Positions 45,532-58,470 of a stretch of 64,000 nucleotides of DNA are shown here, in pieces (the first letter of the stretch is position 1; each line of letters opens with the position of its first letter). This DNA is from Chaunax sp. Z400. Taxonomy: Eukaryota > Chordata > Actinopteri > Lophiiformes > Chaunacidae. Made by a program: the position numbers and the translations under genes. The stretch spans positions 14,218,971 to 14,282,970 of the forward strand of contig CM075183.1 in assembly GCA_037577475.1 (NCBI GenBank), read 5' to 3'. The notes under the pieces were generated by a model. That model was given only the letters and a program-made list of their open reading frames with translations, had not been told where the DNA came from and searched no databases.

Positions 45532-48500
45532 TTGTCTTTTCTTACCTCAAGTCATAGCTACTGTTGGAGTTATGGAAGGATGTGGCTGGATCTCATTCCC
45601 CTCTTACCATCGTGGATGCTCTCTGTTGGGGTGAGGGACTATTCACCCTAACAGAAAAATGTGGAAAGAGAGGGGCTCCCATCCTACTGAGTCGACAGGA
45701 GAGGAGGACATGCCCACTACCCACTCTTTAACCTCCTCATAGTTGTAGCTCATCTCTGATTTTGAATGTGGGTTTAGATATTTTTTATATTGTTTTGGGC
45801 GTCTCAAAAAAGGCAAGCATATAAAAACCTTGGAAAACCTCCATAGATCTCCAAAGGAAAGCTGGAAGTTGCAGATTGGGATGCACAGACCTTACTGAAA
45901 AGTCTAAAAACCACAATTGTGTCCGTGTGTGACACTGGGATAAGAATCGCTTCAGTCAGGTCTTGCTCTCGAGACAGCAAAGACGAAGGTCCAAGAACTG
46001 TCTCTCCATCTTTAATCATAGCAGTGACCATTATGACTGCTGGAAAAAGAACTGGTCTGAAACAGCAGCCTGCTATCTGCGCCCTGCAGTGGCTCCACTG
46101 TGGATACCATTACATGATAAACACCTTTCACTATCAGGGCCCAGTGCAGCACTTGAATTCCAAGGAAGTTGGATTCAGAAAATGCAAGAGTAAAACTTGT
46201 TGGACTGATTCTCTAACTCAAATGTGCAATTTAAATGTTTCTATATGTATAAATATTCACAGATCTAAGACCAAACACACTTAAATTCTATGAAACATTT
46301 TGTTAATGCATCAAACACATTTATTTTCCTGCATCCACATTTTATAAATGTGTTCCTGCAAGCCAAAGATATCATTTGAGTGATAATGATCAAATCTAGT
46401 GGGGCAACATAAGCTCTTATTTTTGGCCTGAAATATACACCAGGGCATTTACAAATTTTTTTTTTTTTTTTTTACATGATCCTTCATATTTCATTACAGC
46501 CCAAGAGCGAATGTGATTTGTTCTTAACCATGCCCACCAACATTGTATTATTCTGACAGGTCCAACTCACAGCAGGATCAAGACCATGGGCAAATGAATA
46601 AAGGCAAATGTCAGTGATGTGTTGCTCACCTGCTGAGCAAACAACTTCCACCAACAGCAATTCTACTCGCCTGTACTTGTGCCTACTGTGAAATTAACTA
46701 TGCATTCATTTTCTATCAGACAAGAAAATGATCCCCGCTGTTCTTGTGTTTCGAGTGGAGAAAACTCGCAAAGGTGTTCAAAGGAGCTGACAGTCAAATT
46801 GAAAGGAACATTTAGCCTTTTTGTAAAGTATATTGATTCTCATTGATGAGGGGGGCAGTAGTTGATGTGTATTGTTGACTTTCCTGTAATCCTTAGAGGC
46901 TATATAAAAAGCAACTGGACCTCATCATCATTAGAGTCACAAGACCTGCCCTGGGTTGCATCACTTTTTGAATTCTAGCCTGCGTTGCCTGGAGCCCTAT
47001 GAATCACTTCTCTTGCACTCTTTATGGCTCAAAGCCCTCTTCTGTACTGATGTCATTACCCTGCGCATATTTTACGCCGTGTCTTTGCAGGTATGTAGAT
47101 GCGCTTGTCTATCGTTGTGTTGGAAATGGATGCTACATCCAAAGTCTATCTCACCCCATGTTAAAGTGGCTGAGTAGAAGCAGAAATGATTGGTCAAATT
47201 AAAAGTTATTACACTGAAGCTTGTTATTTCACTCTATTTAGCTTCTAAGTCATAGATTGTCCGAGGATAAGCTTGCTAAAACAAAATTTAATATAAATCT
47301 AATGATGTGAGATGTGTCTTAGAGATTATAGATATTAAAGTTCATGTATTTTTATACTGTTTTGCCTTTAAATAGTAATCAGAAGACTGAAACTACCCTC
47401 AAAAGACAATGAGAACACAGGAAGTAAAAAAAACCCCAAAAAACTAAGGGATGCTTTGTAATGTGTGCTTCCTGTAAGACTTTATACCCCTTGATTATCA
47501 AGTATTAGACAGGCCTTAATGCCTTATCTTTTAATGCGGTTTTAACGTTGTGTTTTATTGTCTTTTTCTGGGTTTGTTGCAGATTGTGTGTGGTAAGAGT
47601 CTGCAAATGCCTTTACAAATGGCCAAAAACCAATGCCCTTGTTGGATTTGACCTGCTGGGCAGAGGAAGAGGATCGGCTCTGATGCTAATGAAGCAGCCA
47701 GGGATGAGCCTCTTAAGTTAAAATGGAGGTTTTACTCAGATGAACATAAAGAATCTCAGCCAAGTAACATGTTTTTGTACTTTTCTTACGTCTCTCCATC
47801 CTTTCTCTGTCTTTGTCGCAGTGTTTCTTTTTTTCTTCTTTTCTTCTTTCTGTCCCCCTCGCAGGCTCTAGTGAACACAAACAGCTTTTGCCAGGGGATT
47901 TGTGGATGTGTATGAATCGAGACTGCGACTTGGGAGCACAGGGCGTGTCTTTTGTTAATAGAATACGCATGGTTGAGTCTCCCTGGGGCTGTTAGTGATG
48001 AGAAGAGAATGAAAATGTTAATGTTTGTGGCGCTGTCGTGGATTCTCGACTATCTCTTCAGTTTACGTACCCAACAACAGTCCTTGAGAGGGAGAATGAA
48101 TTGCTTTAAAGGTAGAATACCTGCATTTCAGCCCACAGTTAATTGGTTAAGCTACAAAAAGTCACTCCATCACCAGAAGTTGCAGGTTTTCTATCAGTCT
48201 TTTTGGAATATCAAACCTATTAAGATTAAAACAGTGATGTAACAAGTTGGTGATGGTTAATCTATCCCGGATAGATGTAGAATAACAACTTTACTTACTC
48301 CAGAGATTGTTTGGTAGGTGCAGATACTTCCTTTCAGCAAAGCCATTTCACACTCAGTTACCCACGACATGGACCTGACCAGCTCCACCGGACCAGTTGA
48401 GGCATGAGAGCATTTAGGAAAGGCACTTCTGCAGTAGTCTCCGAGCGTGTGGATGACATTTCCAGGTCAAACCCCTTTCCACCAAGTTGTCTGCGGCGAT

Positions 48501-48680
48501 CACTTCGACCGTCTTTTCCTCATCTTCGTCTCCACAATAAGCTTGCATGGACACATAGTGGATCTTTGCATTCATCACATTACTTTGTGCTGTAATAAAC
48601 TATCAGAAGTGTCTTGGGAAGCAAGACATATGCAAGCCTTCCGCATGTCCTCTGCGTCATTCTGTATATAATCAAGTGTG
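45532..48680. other. Intergenic, no supported gene
   Basis: The plus strand is open for 121 codons at 45919-46284 without a domain. 46458-46474 is a T17 run. 47560-48010 is complex, CpG-containing sequence that could be regulatory. Confidence 0.5.
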
Positions 48681-48689
48681 TTTTCTGAG

Positions 48690-48890
48690 AGCTTATGGAT
48701 ACGGAAGAGACGGACGAAACAGAGCAATACCATCGGAAATGGTTGAGGGCAGTGTAGATACAATTCCCTCTTGTGGTTGCATCGATGTCGACGAATAGGA
48801 CGTATGGAAGTATGAAGGCGTTGACGGATGGACCGTATGTGGATGGACGTATCTGTTTACGTACATAGAGGGAGCATAAATGGGCCTTTA
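48690..48890 (+). mobile_element. Dispersed repeat, copy 2 (longer copy)
   Basis: Contains the same 57-bp core as 31186-31242 (at 48709-48765), here continuing into ccctcttgtggttgcatcg and CpG-rich gacggatgg/gacgtatctg units, then gagggagcataaatgggcc. The structure looks like the end of an interspersed element, possibly a DNA transposon. The upstream minus-strand sequence (48575-48763) is open for 62 codons but not recognised. Confidence 0.5.
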
Positions 48891-49092
48891 CCTGTGAAAA
48901 CCATGGTTGGGTGTTGTGTAATGGTCACTGCCTCATGACTGTCGGTCTGCCAAAAACCAACAAATCAGTACAAAGCCAAAACTGGCAGTTGGTTTCACAG
49001 GGATTGACTGAGGCTGCTTCATTCAGATTTTCTCTCTGGCAGAATTAGTTGCCTAACCCTGCCAATGTAATTTTTTTTTTTTTTATCAGGCA
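48891..49092. other. Intergenic, no gene seen
   Basis: Short unique stretch with a T-run at about 49071-49084. Confidence 0.5.
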
Positions 49093-49120
49093 AGGAGAGG
49101 AGAGGAGAGGAGAGGAGAGG
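49093..49120. repeat. (GGAGA)n pentanucleotide repeat
   Basis: About five units of a purine-rich pentamer. Confidence 0.92.
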
Positions 49121-50922
49121 CGGCACTGTGATTTAGTTTGAAGAAAGCAAAGGTTCAACGTAATTACTATCTCTGTTTTTTTTGTTTGTTTTTTTCTGAG
49201 AGGAACAAATGGACAAATTTGTTGTTAAAGGATGTTATTCTGTGAGGTTACCCACATGTTTCCTTTCTGAGGGACAAACTGCCCTCACTGGATCCTGTCT
49301 CTGAATACTCCAAGAGTCGAAATGTCAAGGTTTCAACCACAAATACTGTTTTGGTCAATCTAGAATATGAATCATCTTTCCCAGTATGAATCTCAGCAAA
49401 ACATGCGTTTGGAAACACATCATTCAATGTTGTCATTGACATCCAACCGGTCTCCCATTCATTTCTAGTTAAGGTTACTCAGTAAAGCTTTATTTCATAC
49501 ACAGTAGAATCACAGTGTGTTGCTGTGTCTCTAACCCCCCCCCTCTTGCAGCTAGTGTCAGAGGCAGTTCATATTGGTGTAGCCGAAATGGGATAAAGCA
49601 TTTCTGCAAGTATCTATCCTGACAGTCCATAGATCAGAGAGGGAGGGAGCACTTCGACGTGTGTTCACCAGAGTGAGCGGCATTGTCAGAGGACGTTTTC
49701 CATGCTCTCGCCTCTTTCACCTCAATTTATTCTTATTGGGCAGGTCTTTCTATCAGCAAATGTCCTGAAATGCAGCGTTAGAGGTTTATTTAAGGATTAT
49801 TTGATGCTGCATTTTGTCTCCGTGCACATAAATTGTACTTTCTTGTGTATTTCAAAGCAATCTGATCAGTGTTTTAGGCAGCAGGACACAAGGACTCATC
49901 CGCTGTCTTTGATTCCACTCAATGGTGAACACACAGACTTCAATCTAATTTGTCCAATTAAGTCGGATTTAAGGTCAACCTCATAATAAAAGATCTCTTC
50001 TGATTTATCTTTATTAGTTAAAAACCACCTGTAAATCCAACTGTAGCGGCCTTCAGGGGTAATAAATATGACATCACCATGTTGAATAATCCGTTTAATG
50101 ACTATTTAGCCCGTCTTTTTTCTATGATTTGACTATAGTAAGTCATTTTTAATTTATATATATATAACATGTGATTAATCGTGATTAATCACAGCCTATT
50201 ATATATAAATAAATATATAATTAAAAAGACTCCGCACTCAACCATCAGATAAGTGACATCTCATTGGATACCAACCGAAACCCATGTCCAACACCATATG
50301 AAGCTGTACACATTGTTCTTGTCTGGTGGCTGTAAAATGTAAATTTGTGCTTTTTGTAATGTAAAAGTTACATTTGCACCTTTTGAAGAGGACTGACATT
50401 GAAACTGTGCATTTGAAATAACTGAAATACTTTGGGTTTGGAGTTTTTGTGGACATTTTGGTTGTTTATCCTTCCATGGAAATTTGTAGCTGGCCTTCAC
50501 TTCTAAGTGATGTCACGTCTAAAGTAAATCATCACGCTCCCTCTTCTTTTCACCAACTCACCAGAGTAAATATTTTCCTCTTGTAGTTCAAACACTAAAT
50601 CAGTAGGGGTTGGCTGATGTTCCTTGGGCTCTCTTTTCTCTCACTCATGTTCTCATATGTTCACACACACACACGCACAAACACACACCCAGCAGAGACA
50701 CAAACAGTAATCCTCTTTAACTGCTTTTTAAGCAACCATTTGTCATCCGACTGTTGCATCTTGGGAAAACTGCAGGCCTACAAGAGGAGGAGGATGTGGA
50801 GAATGACTGAGAGATAGCAAACACAGTCATGTGGCCACCTCTTGCAAATCACCACTTTCCAGGCTCATTAAAAAGAATTCAATAGTCCAGAACTCATAAT
50901 GGCAGCAAATGCATCCCCACAG
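49121..50922. other. Intergenic, no gene seen
   Basis: AT-rich sequence with a near-tandem GTGATTAATC pair at 50170-50190 (gtgattaatcgtgattaatc) and an AC-rich tract at about 50661-50690. No coding signal. Confidence 0.5.
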
Positions 50923-50956
50923 ATGTGTGTGTGTGTATATATATATACACACACAT
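50923..50956. repeat. (TG)(TA)(CA) compound palindrome
   Basis: A TG run passes through TA repeats into a CA run, giving a self-complementary stretch of about 33 bp able to form a hairpin or cruciform. Confidence 0.9.
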
Positions 50957-51265
50957 GCATGTATTCTTCCTAATTGTCACTGTTTATGCAATGGAGTCTC
51001 TTAAGTTACTGGTATCTATGGGGGAACAAGGTGCACCTAACCCTGGATGAAATCATCATCATTATTTTGCTATTAAAGGACATTAACATTATTGCACAAG
51101 AACGATTAGCATGACTAAAAACCACAAATGACTGTTATAGCAGCTATGGCCTCTCCTCTCGACCTCAGGTTCTGCCAGTGGACATGGGTTCCACTTAATG
51201 AGAACATGGCAGAACTTGACGCTCATCTGTTGCCACTAGTAGAAGGATTTCATATGGGGCAAACC

Positions 51266-51750
51266 TTTTTTTTTTTTTTTTTATTTTTTTTTTTGCAATG
51301 ACCTAAAAATATTTGTTAAATCATTAAATGAGGTAAATTGAAATAGAAAAGTTTGAATGAATAAATAAAATCAATAGAAAATGAAGAACCAGTTAAGTAT
51401 CCTTTGTACAAATTAATATGTGAAGTTATTTAATTTAATTATGTTTGTGTTTTACATTGTTTATTTTTCTTGTTTTTGTTATATTACTCTGTTTTTTAAT
51501 TTTGAATAAAGTTACCTCTGACTGGCTTGGCATGCAGATGACGTTACTCAGTCGGCGGCTTCAATCCATATTCATGTAATTGTTTGCATTAATGTTGTTG
51601 TTTATTTATTATGTTATGATTTTTTTTATACTTATTTAAATTTAGTTAATATATTTGTGTATATTTCATTTCTGTCTTTGAATTTGAAAATGACTGCTTT
51701 GATTTGTTTGTTCTTAAAGTTCAATAAAGATAATAATAATAATTAAAAAG
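51266..51750 (+). other. T-rich segment with poly(T) and AAT tail
   Basis: Begins with a T-rich homopolymer stretch (51267-51294) and ends ttcaataaagataataataataat at about 51720-51742. The AATAAA plus AAT repeats resemble the 3' tail of a non-LTR retroelement. No reverse-transcriptase frame remains. Confidence 0.3.
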
Positions 51751-53995
51751 AGAAAGATTAGAGAATTTCTTATTTTGCATTCTGATATTGGCTAATGAGC
51801 ATATTTATAGGCACACAATAGTTTGATGTTCTCCTTTTATTTTTATTTTTTTTATTGCAGTGTCAATAATGTATTTTTTTTAGACACCCAAATTCTTTAC
51901 TGATAAGAATAATCTTTAAAAAAAAAAAAAGCAGCAGAGTGAGCTTTGACTTAACTCAATTTATATGTAAATGTAATATTTCCTGTGTAATGAAGTTATT
52001 GTATTATGTCAGCATCGGCTGGTTTTGTTTTGTGTCATTCAGTACGCATTCGCAATCAGTATCAACACTTTTGTAGTCATTTTCCTCAGAGCAGACAGGG
52101 ATGTGCATTGTGTTCACCGTGTTGCCTTTAAGTCTGTGATGAACTGCACAATAGAACATACGAGAGCATGAAGAGGGATGCCAGCCACTTCAGTGAATGT
52201 AATGTAAATGTACGATCAAGTGCGTACATGTTTGCTTTGAAAAGGCCAGATACTTATTGTCATACAGCGTATTGAACATTCAGCTAAAGCAGATGAACCG
52301 AGACTATTTAAAATTAGACGTGTGTGTGTGTGTGTGTGTGCGCTTGTGTGTGTACCATATTATTGTTCAATTCCGATATAGTCAATGATGTATGCTGAAG
52401 GTACTATCCCCTTAACATTGTATTGTTTATCAATTCAGTGCATAATTGAATATTGACATGTCCTCAGCATCAGCCCCGTGATACAATGCCTTAATGTGGG
52501 TTCTGTATCATCTGGTATTTAATTACACATTTCAGTGTGTTCACTAGTTTAATCTTGGTATGTTGTGTTTTTCAAGAGGAGGTTCACTTGGGCAAATGCC
52601 GTAAATGTTTTTAATCCAGGAGCCTGGCAGCACAGCTTCATTTTCGCTCTGCAGCAAAGCAATTAAGCTCATTACTGTCTTTGCATTCTGCTTGCCAACA
52701 CAGAAAGCACAGAAAATGCCACGGAGCAGTTTTAGTTTATGTGGTAATTTTCTCACTCAGTACAGAAGTTAAAATGGAGTTTGGCAGCATCAGCAAAACG
52801 CATCTACTCATTGACCATTTAACAACTTTGCCTCTTATTTCTAGTTCTGTTCCAAAACCTGAGACATCTGTTGATACTGATTATTATATTCCTATATAAT
52901 ATCATTGTTTTTGTTGTTGTTATTGTGGGTGGTGTATTTGTGTCTTTGTTGGTAGAGGCTTATGGACTTGGAGCCTTGAGTTGTACGGCAGTGTCCTCCG
53001 ACCACTGAGGGATGCTGGAGGATTGTGGTTTGTGATTTTTAAGTTCCTGTCAGAATAATGTTGTTAAGGAAGTTTAAAAAGAATAAAAAAATAAAATAAA
53101 TCCTGTACAACAACTTTTTTCAACAAAGAAAAACATTGTTTTTTCGTCATCAACATCGCCATCATTTTATAAAGTTTTCCAAAAAGACACAAAAAGCTCC
53201 TGGAAGCTTAAGAAATGCATCAGGACTCAACACATTCTGCCTCTCGGCTAAATACAGGAAAACAAATACCTGAGCCTGTTTCACTTAGAGCTATATGCAA
53301 GTACAAACGCAACACAATGAGACAGAAAATGTGAACGTTTGGATAATTCATTGACTTTGCGGTGTTTTGAAAAGGCGTAGACTCAGCCACCTATATGTTT
53401 TCATTCCATGTAGTCCTCAGCCTCACTTCAAACTGGCGTTAATTTGCATGTTGGAGACCTCAGAATCTGTCTGCAGGATAATGATGCCAATTACATTTAA
53501 AGGATTATGCATGAATATAATTTACTCCTGGAGAAAAATAACAACACAATGTGTTTCCTGGACACATCTGGGAATATCAACAGTTCATTTAACCACCAGT
53601 TTCTTTGTTATAGCTTGTTTGAACAGCATGATGGTTAGCTTCAGGGGGAAAAAACAGGTAAGTCTCTCGCAGTTCAGTGTTGTCAACTACAATTACATTT
53701 GACTTCATTTGTAGTTGATAGTTGTTCTGCACAACTGAACATGAGCATTGCAATTTCTTTTTTTTTTTTTTTAACCAAAGCAATTAAAAAAAGCAATTAA
53801 CTTGTTTACAGTAACTGCATTGCCTACTGGTTTATTTTGTTTCTTTCCAGTACACAACATTCAAAATTCTTGTGTTATTATTACCCGAGAAATGTCCGAC
53901 TGGACATTTATAAGCTACGGCTACTTTGTGCTTGATTTTTCAAAGTTTGAAATTGTAGCACTCAAAAGATGAAATCAAGACAATGTATTAGCTGT
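51751..53995. other. Intergenic, no gene seen
   Basis: AT-rich with a GT microsatellite at 52321-52340 and A/T homopolymers (51918-51929, 53757-53772). No coding signal. Confidence 0.55.
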
Positions 53996-54360
53996 CTGTC
54001 ATGGATCTCATCCTAGACTTTTGGTTCCTTTTATTTTAATTTAATTTAATTTAATTATTCCCAGTGTGTTTTCCCCGTGCTCCTCAGTAACTTTTCTTTC
54101 TGTTGTATTTTGGCTTGTTTTTTGGATTTTGTTTTGTTGTGCACTGTTATGTAACATTTGGAACTTGAACTGCACTCCGCCCCTGTGTTGTCTGCATTTT
54201 GGGTCCAGTACTTTGTGAAACCCGACGCTATCAGCAGGGGTTAGGGTCGTGGATGTCTCGCCGTATATCATTGTATTATGTAGATACAGAAGAAAACTTC
54301 AAAAACATGATCATTTAGAAGTGGATTTATGGAGGACAATAAAGTCAGACTGAATCTAAA
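53996..54360 (+). mobile_element. Probable transposon-derived segment
   Basis: Starts near TGTCATGGATC, carries a (TTTAA)n run at 54034-54056, has the shared TCTGCATT..GGGTCC ending at 54191-54206, and is followed by ggacaataaagtcagactga, which resembles a retroelement 3' tail. Boundaries and family are uncertain. Confidence 0.35.
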
Positions 54361-55229
54361 ATGTGTATCATGTCTGCGTGAACAGATTTTGCTGACTGAT
54401 TTAGTATAGAAGTAGTTTGTGCTCTAATTGCAGCATTTTCTGTTGCTGCTGTTCCAACTGCTCAGTATTATAACATCGGGGTAAATCATCAGGTCAAGCT
54501 GCAGAAACATCACTTGCAATAGTATAGATGTGCATAGTTATTTTTTTTTAATTTGGATTGCCATGTCTGTCAGCCTAGCCAATCCCCCCCAATGACATAT
54601 TACATGAGACAAGGTATTTTAGCATCCACTTTCTTCGTGAATGTTTTTGAGAGCGGTGCAGAACTCGTGTGAGTCAGCCAGAACATTATGTCATAGCACG
54701 GCTCCGCTTCACCCGAAAACCTCTCTGTGAAACTTCGAACCCAACTACTCTGGAAGCTGTGATTCACATCTTCCTTCATCTGTTGCTTTTGTAACTTCAG
54801 TCATGAAACAATAAACATCCCCGACAAAAACTGGCATGTTGGGATACCAAATGCAAACAAGAGCAAGAACAGGGACTCGTTTAGTTGTTTTCAACAGCTG
54901 CGACACGTTAGAGGTTTGGTTCCGTCTGCCAACAGCACTGTAAACAGCTGGTACTGATTTGAGAGGGATATTTTGAGATTTATCTTAAAAGAACCTTGAA
55001 TGTATTTAAGGAGGCATTGTTGACAATGGTTAGACGTAGAGAGAGAGAGAGAGAGAACGAACGAATCAGGAAGGAATAAAGGTGGACAGACAGACCTGGT
55101 CAACAAACCCTTCCTTGCCTCTTCACCTGCCACGCTGTCAAGATACAGACAGCATGGAGGAGGAAGTGGATAGAGGGGTGGAGGGATGGCAGTCAGAGGA
55201 AACGAGAGGAGGCCCAGGCCAGGCCCTGA
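54361..55229. other. Intergenic, no gene seen
   Basis: Mixed sequence; a GA run at 55038-55055 and a minus-strand 126-codon frame (54891-55271) of low-complexity Leu/Pro/Ser composition that I treat as chance. Confidence 0.5.
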
Positions 55230-56480
55230 TAACGGGGAGCTGTCGGGGCTCAGGAGAGGAGTGGGAGACATTAGCCAAATCCGGACGGATCACAAGCCTC
55301 TGGATGCAATCCACTTTTGCGGGGCTGCGATAAGGAGGCTGATTATGTGTCACCCATCAATTCGCCCGCCTCCCGCCACTGCCTCCCTACCCATAAATCC
55401 ACTCATGACAAGCTCTGCTGTTCGCCAATCACCCCTCTGCTGCTGCTTCCGCTCTCACGCCTTCCCTCTGCTCGCTTGTATCTGTGCTGTCCTCTCAGTG
55501 GTTTACTGCAGAGAGAAAGTGTAGAAGGGGATTAAACAAGTCTGGAAGGGGACTTTGGGGCCCCAAGTAACAGATATTAATTGATAGTTGCTGTCTTGGA
55601 GTGCAGTGTGAGGATGTATCGATAATGATTTATTCAGAGCAATTTAAAAGTAAAGCAATTAAGGAAAACATCGAGGTCAAAGTTATTTTCTGAAATTTAT
55701 CTGTGTCAGATTTGGGATTATCAGATCGGTCTATCTATCATCTGCTGTAATCCAGTACAATCATCTGTATCCATTCCTCTCCATATTGGAGATTACATAA
55801 TGTGTCTGTAGAGAACGAATAGCCTTTTTGCCTCTTAACTCTATTGCATTACAAATGCTCTATAAAATAATCTGTTATTCCCCAACACTGATGATATAAA
55901 TGCTGATTATATAAATGCTGATATTAATGTAGTCAAACATTTCACATTTCATTGGACTTTACCAATTATGTAGATTAGCATGTGAGCCATGCTTGCATTG
56001 CAGGACATTGCATGCTACTTCTTGCAAAGATACCAATGCTAACATTAAAAAAAGGAAATTTTCCCCCTTGTGCACACAAAGCTTCCTTAAATAGTCACTT
56101 CAAAGTGGCATCCTCAAATTATGGCCAGTTAAATGCTTTTAGCACTTATTAATTACATTAGGAAACCAAATTGGGCAGCCGAGGTTTGATTTATTACTCG
56201 GCTAACTAGTTTTGTCACTCGGGGGAATATGCAGATGGGGGCGGATGTTAGGATGCTCTCGGAGAGAAAGATGGAGAGAGACAGCGTGGCCAAACTTGGT
56301 CCGACCCTTGCGGACATCTCCGTGCTAACCTGGATGTAAAAGAGTCCTCTTGACCCCCTCAGGGTGAGGATGAATGCATTCTAGAGATGAAGAAGAGCAG
56401 AGCAATGAATAATGTTTACTTTGGCACTCATGGGTCAGTCACTGACGGTCTTGCAGTGCTAGTTGTGAATTGGACCAAGT
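55230..56480. promoter_or_regulatory. Enhancer-like unique blocks
   Basis: Two CpG-retaining complex stretches, 55230-55450 (aaatccggacggatcacaag, aattcgcccgcctcccgcc) and 56150-56480 (gccgaggtttgatttattac, gggggcggatg), separated by AT-rich sequence with TAAT cores and a short tandem duplication near 55893-55925. No domain-bearing frame. Confidence 0.25.
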
Positions 56481-58019
56481 TATCGAAAGAACTTCGCAAT
56501 TTCAGTTTGTCCTACCAGAGATTAGCAGCAAACTAGCAATAAAACCTGGTTAACGTCGATTTAAAGGCATGCTATACCAGATTCATTGATTTCAAAGCAC
56601 TTATGCTAATTTAGTGTAAAGATCCGATGCATCAATCTGTCATGACTGTAGCTCTACACGACTTGTTAAAATGTGAGGACATCCGTTTGCAGTGATTTGC
56701 TGAAATGCTGCCTCCAACTCCATTTTCATGTCTCAACTTGCTAATCGGACAGGAAACAAAGACAACACATGAATTCTTGGCCCAGATGTCCATTATCTGG
56801 TGTATCTACTGGATACACCAGAGACTTAGCTTTCTTCAGACGGCAGCCAGTGGTTGCGAGATTGCATTGACGCAAATCTGATTCCGTAAAGTCTAAGTCG
56901 CAGAAATACAAATTGCATCCTAGAGCGAAGACATTTATACCTCTGAGGGAGAAAGGAGAGTTAAAGCTATTTTCTGTATGATATGCATCTTACATCAAAG
57001 TATGTTAAGGGACCTTCACAGCCTTCCCCAAATGGAGTGTGTGGTCAGGGCAACAAGACGCCTTCAGCAGACACACAACATTAGTGTTGTTGCCATGTTG
57101 AGATTCAATTATCCATTTTTTTTTTTTTTTTGCAGGTTCTTTCTACAACCCCATTTCCAAATTAAGTTGGGAGGCTGTGTAAAACAGAAACACAGAATGT
57201 CATCATTTGCAAATTAACTTTTTTCTTTTTTACGAAGTGTTCCTGAGCCGACGTAGCAATATCCTTTATGCAATCATGTTTCTCATAAAGTGGTGAACCT
57301 CACCCCATCATTGCTTGTGGACGACTGAGCCTTTCAAGAATTTCCTTCTCACATGTTCCAAACAGGTCTTTTTTTTCTTTTCTTTTTTTTTTTAGCTTTC
57401 CACGGTGTTCTTTTGTAGCCACTATCCTAACTCGTTTGAAATATGTATGCTGCATCAAATTCAAAGCAAGTATTAACAAAAATGTACTGAGTTGAGGAGA
57501 TATAATAAATTTGTCTCTCTAGAATTTTAATTGAGTATATGTCAGAAAGGATGAGTAACTTTTTTTTGATTTGGGGGTGTAAATCTAGTTTAATAATTAA
57601 TAAATGAAGATGTTATATTGGTGTAATAACTGCACATAATGTGATAACATTTGAGTTGTTGCCATCAATCTACTACTTTTTTTTTAACAAGGGCTACTGC
57701 AGAGTATTTTTCTGAATAGTTCATTCATTCTTCAGTCTTTCAGATAAAAAAAAAAGATAAAAATGAAAATTGTGGATAATGAGGTATAAGGGTAAAAGTG
57801 TTCATATTGTTCGTTTTGTCCTATCAACGGCCCAAACCCAAAAGACATAATACCGGCTGTGCCTCTACGTTTGTCATACTATCTTTTAGAATGGATTCCC
57901 ATGTCGTTTTTCCAGATTTACTTTGATAAATAGCTGTCGAGCCCATTTCTATCTTCAAATGCGGCCTCATGCGCAGCCCACAGTCATTGCTGCCCCATCT
58001 AATAACTCTTCCCATGTTT
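56481..58019. other. Intergenic, no gene seen
   Basis: AT-rich with T-runs at 57118-57132 and 57382-57392. No coding signal. Confidence 0.55.
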
Positions 58020-58470
58020 AAGCAAAGCATGTGCTTAATAGACTGCTCTCAAATCACACATTGGGGGACGCTGGAGTGAGCTGAATGTCACAGTGCATTT
58101 ATCTCCTCCTCGCCCCCCGACCAACCCATCTACGCTGGGACCATTATTTAACCTGAGAGAGGTCAAATCCTCCCTGTAAGGCTTGAACAGAGCATGAATT
58201 AAACTAAATAGTGTATCCATCCATTAAAGTAGACATTTGCTGCTCTAAAAGCTCTTGGATCTCCACCACCCTGCATTGCTTTATGGGTGTCACAGACCAA
58301 ATGGCCTGACGGCGGGTGTGCCTGACTGCATGTGACTCCCTTACCTGCTGGAGGAGGGGGTTGAAGGGCAAGAGGCGGATAGGGGGGGCTGGGATGCTGC
58401 TAGGTCAGCACTTGGCATGCTATGAGGGGAGTAATGAGCCTTAAAGAAAGATCTCCCCCTCATTCCCTCT
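58020..58470. promoter_or_regulatory. Enhancer-like unique block
   Basis: Complex GC-richer stretch (58020-58220 and 58310-58450) with retained CpGs and few homopolymers, standing out from AT-rich flanks. No open frame of protein quality. Inference from texture only. Confidence 0.22.

Noticed and set aside
54891..55271. 126-codon minus-strand frame
   Set aside because: Low-complexity Pro/Leu/Ser composition from a G/A-rich plus strand; no domain.
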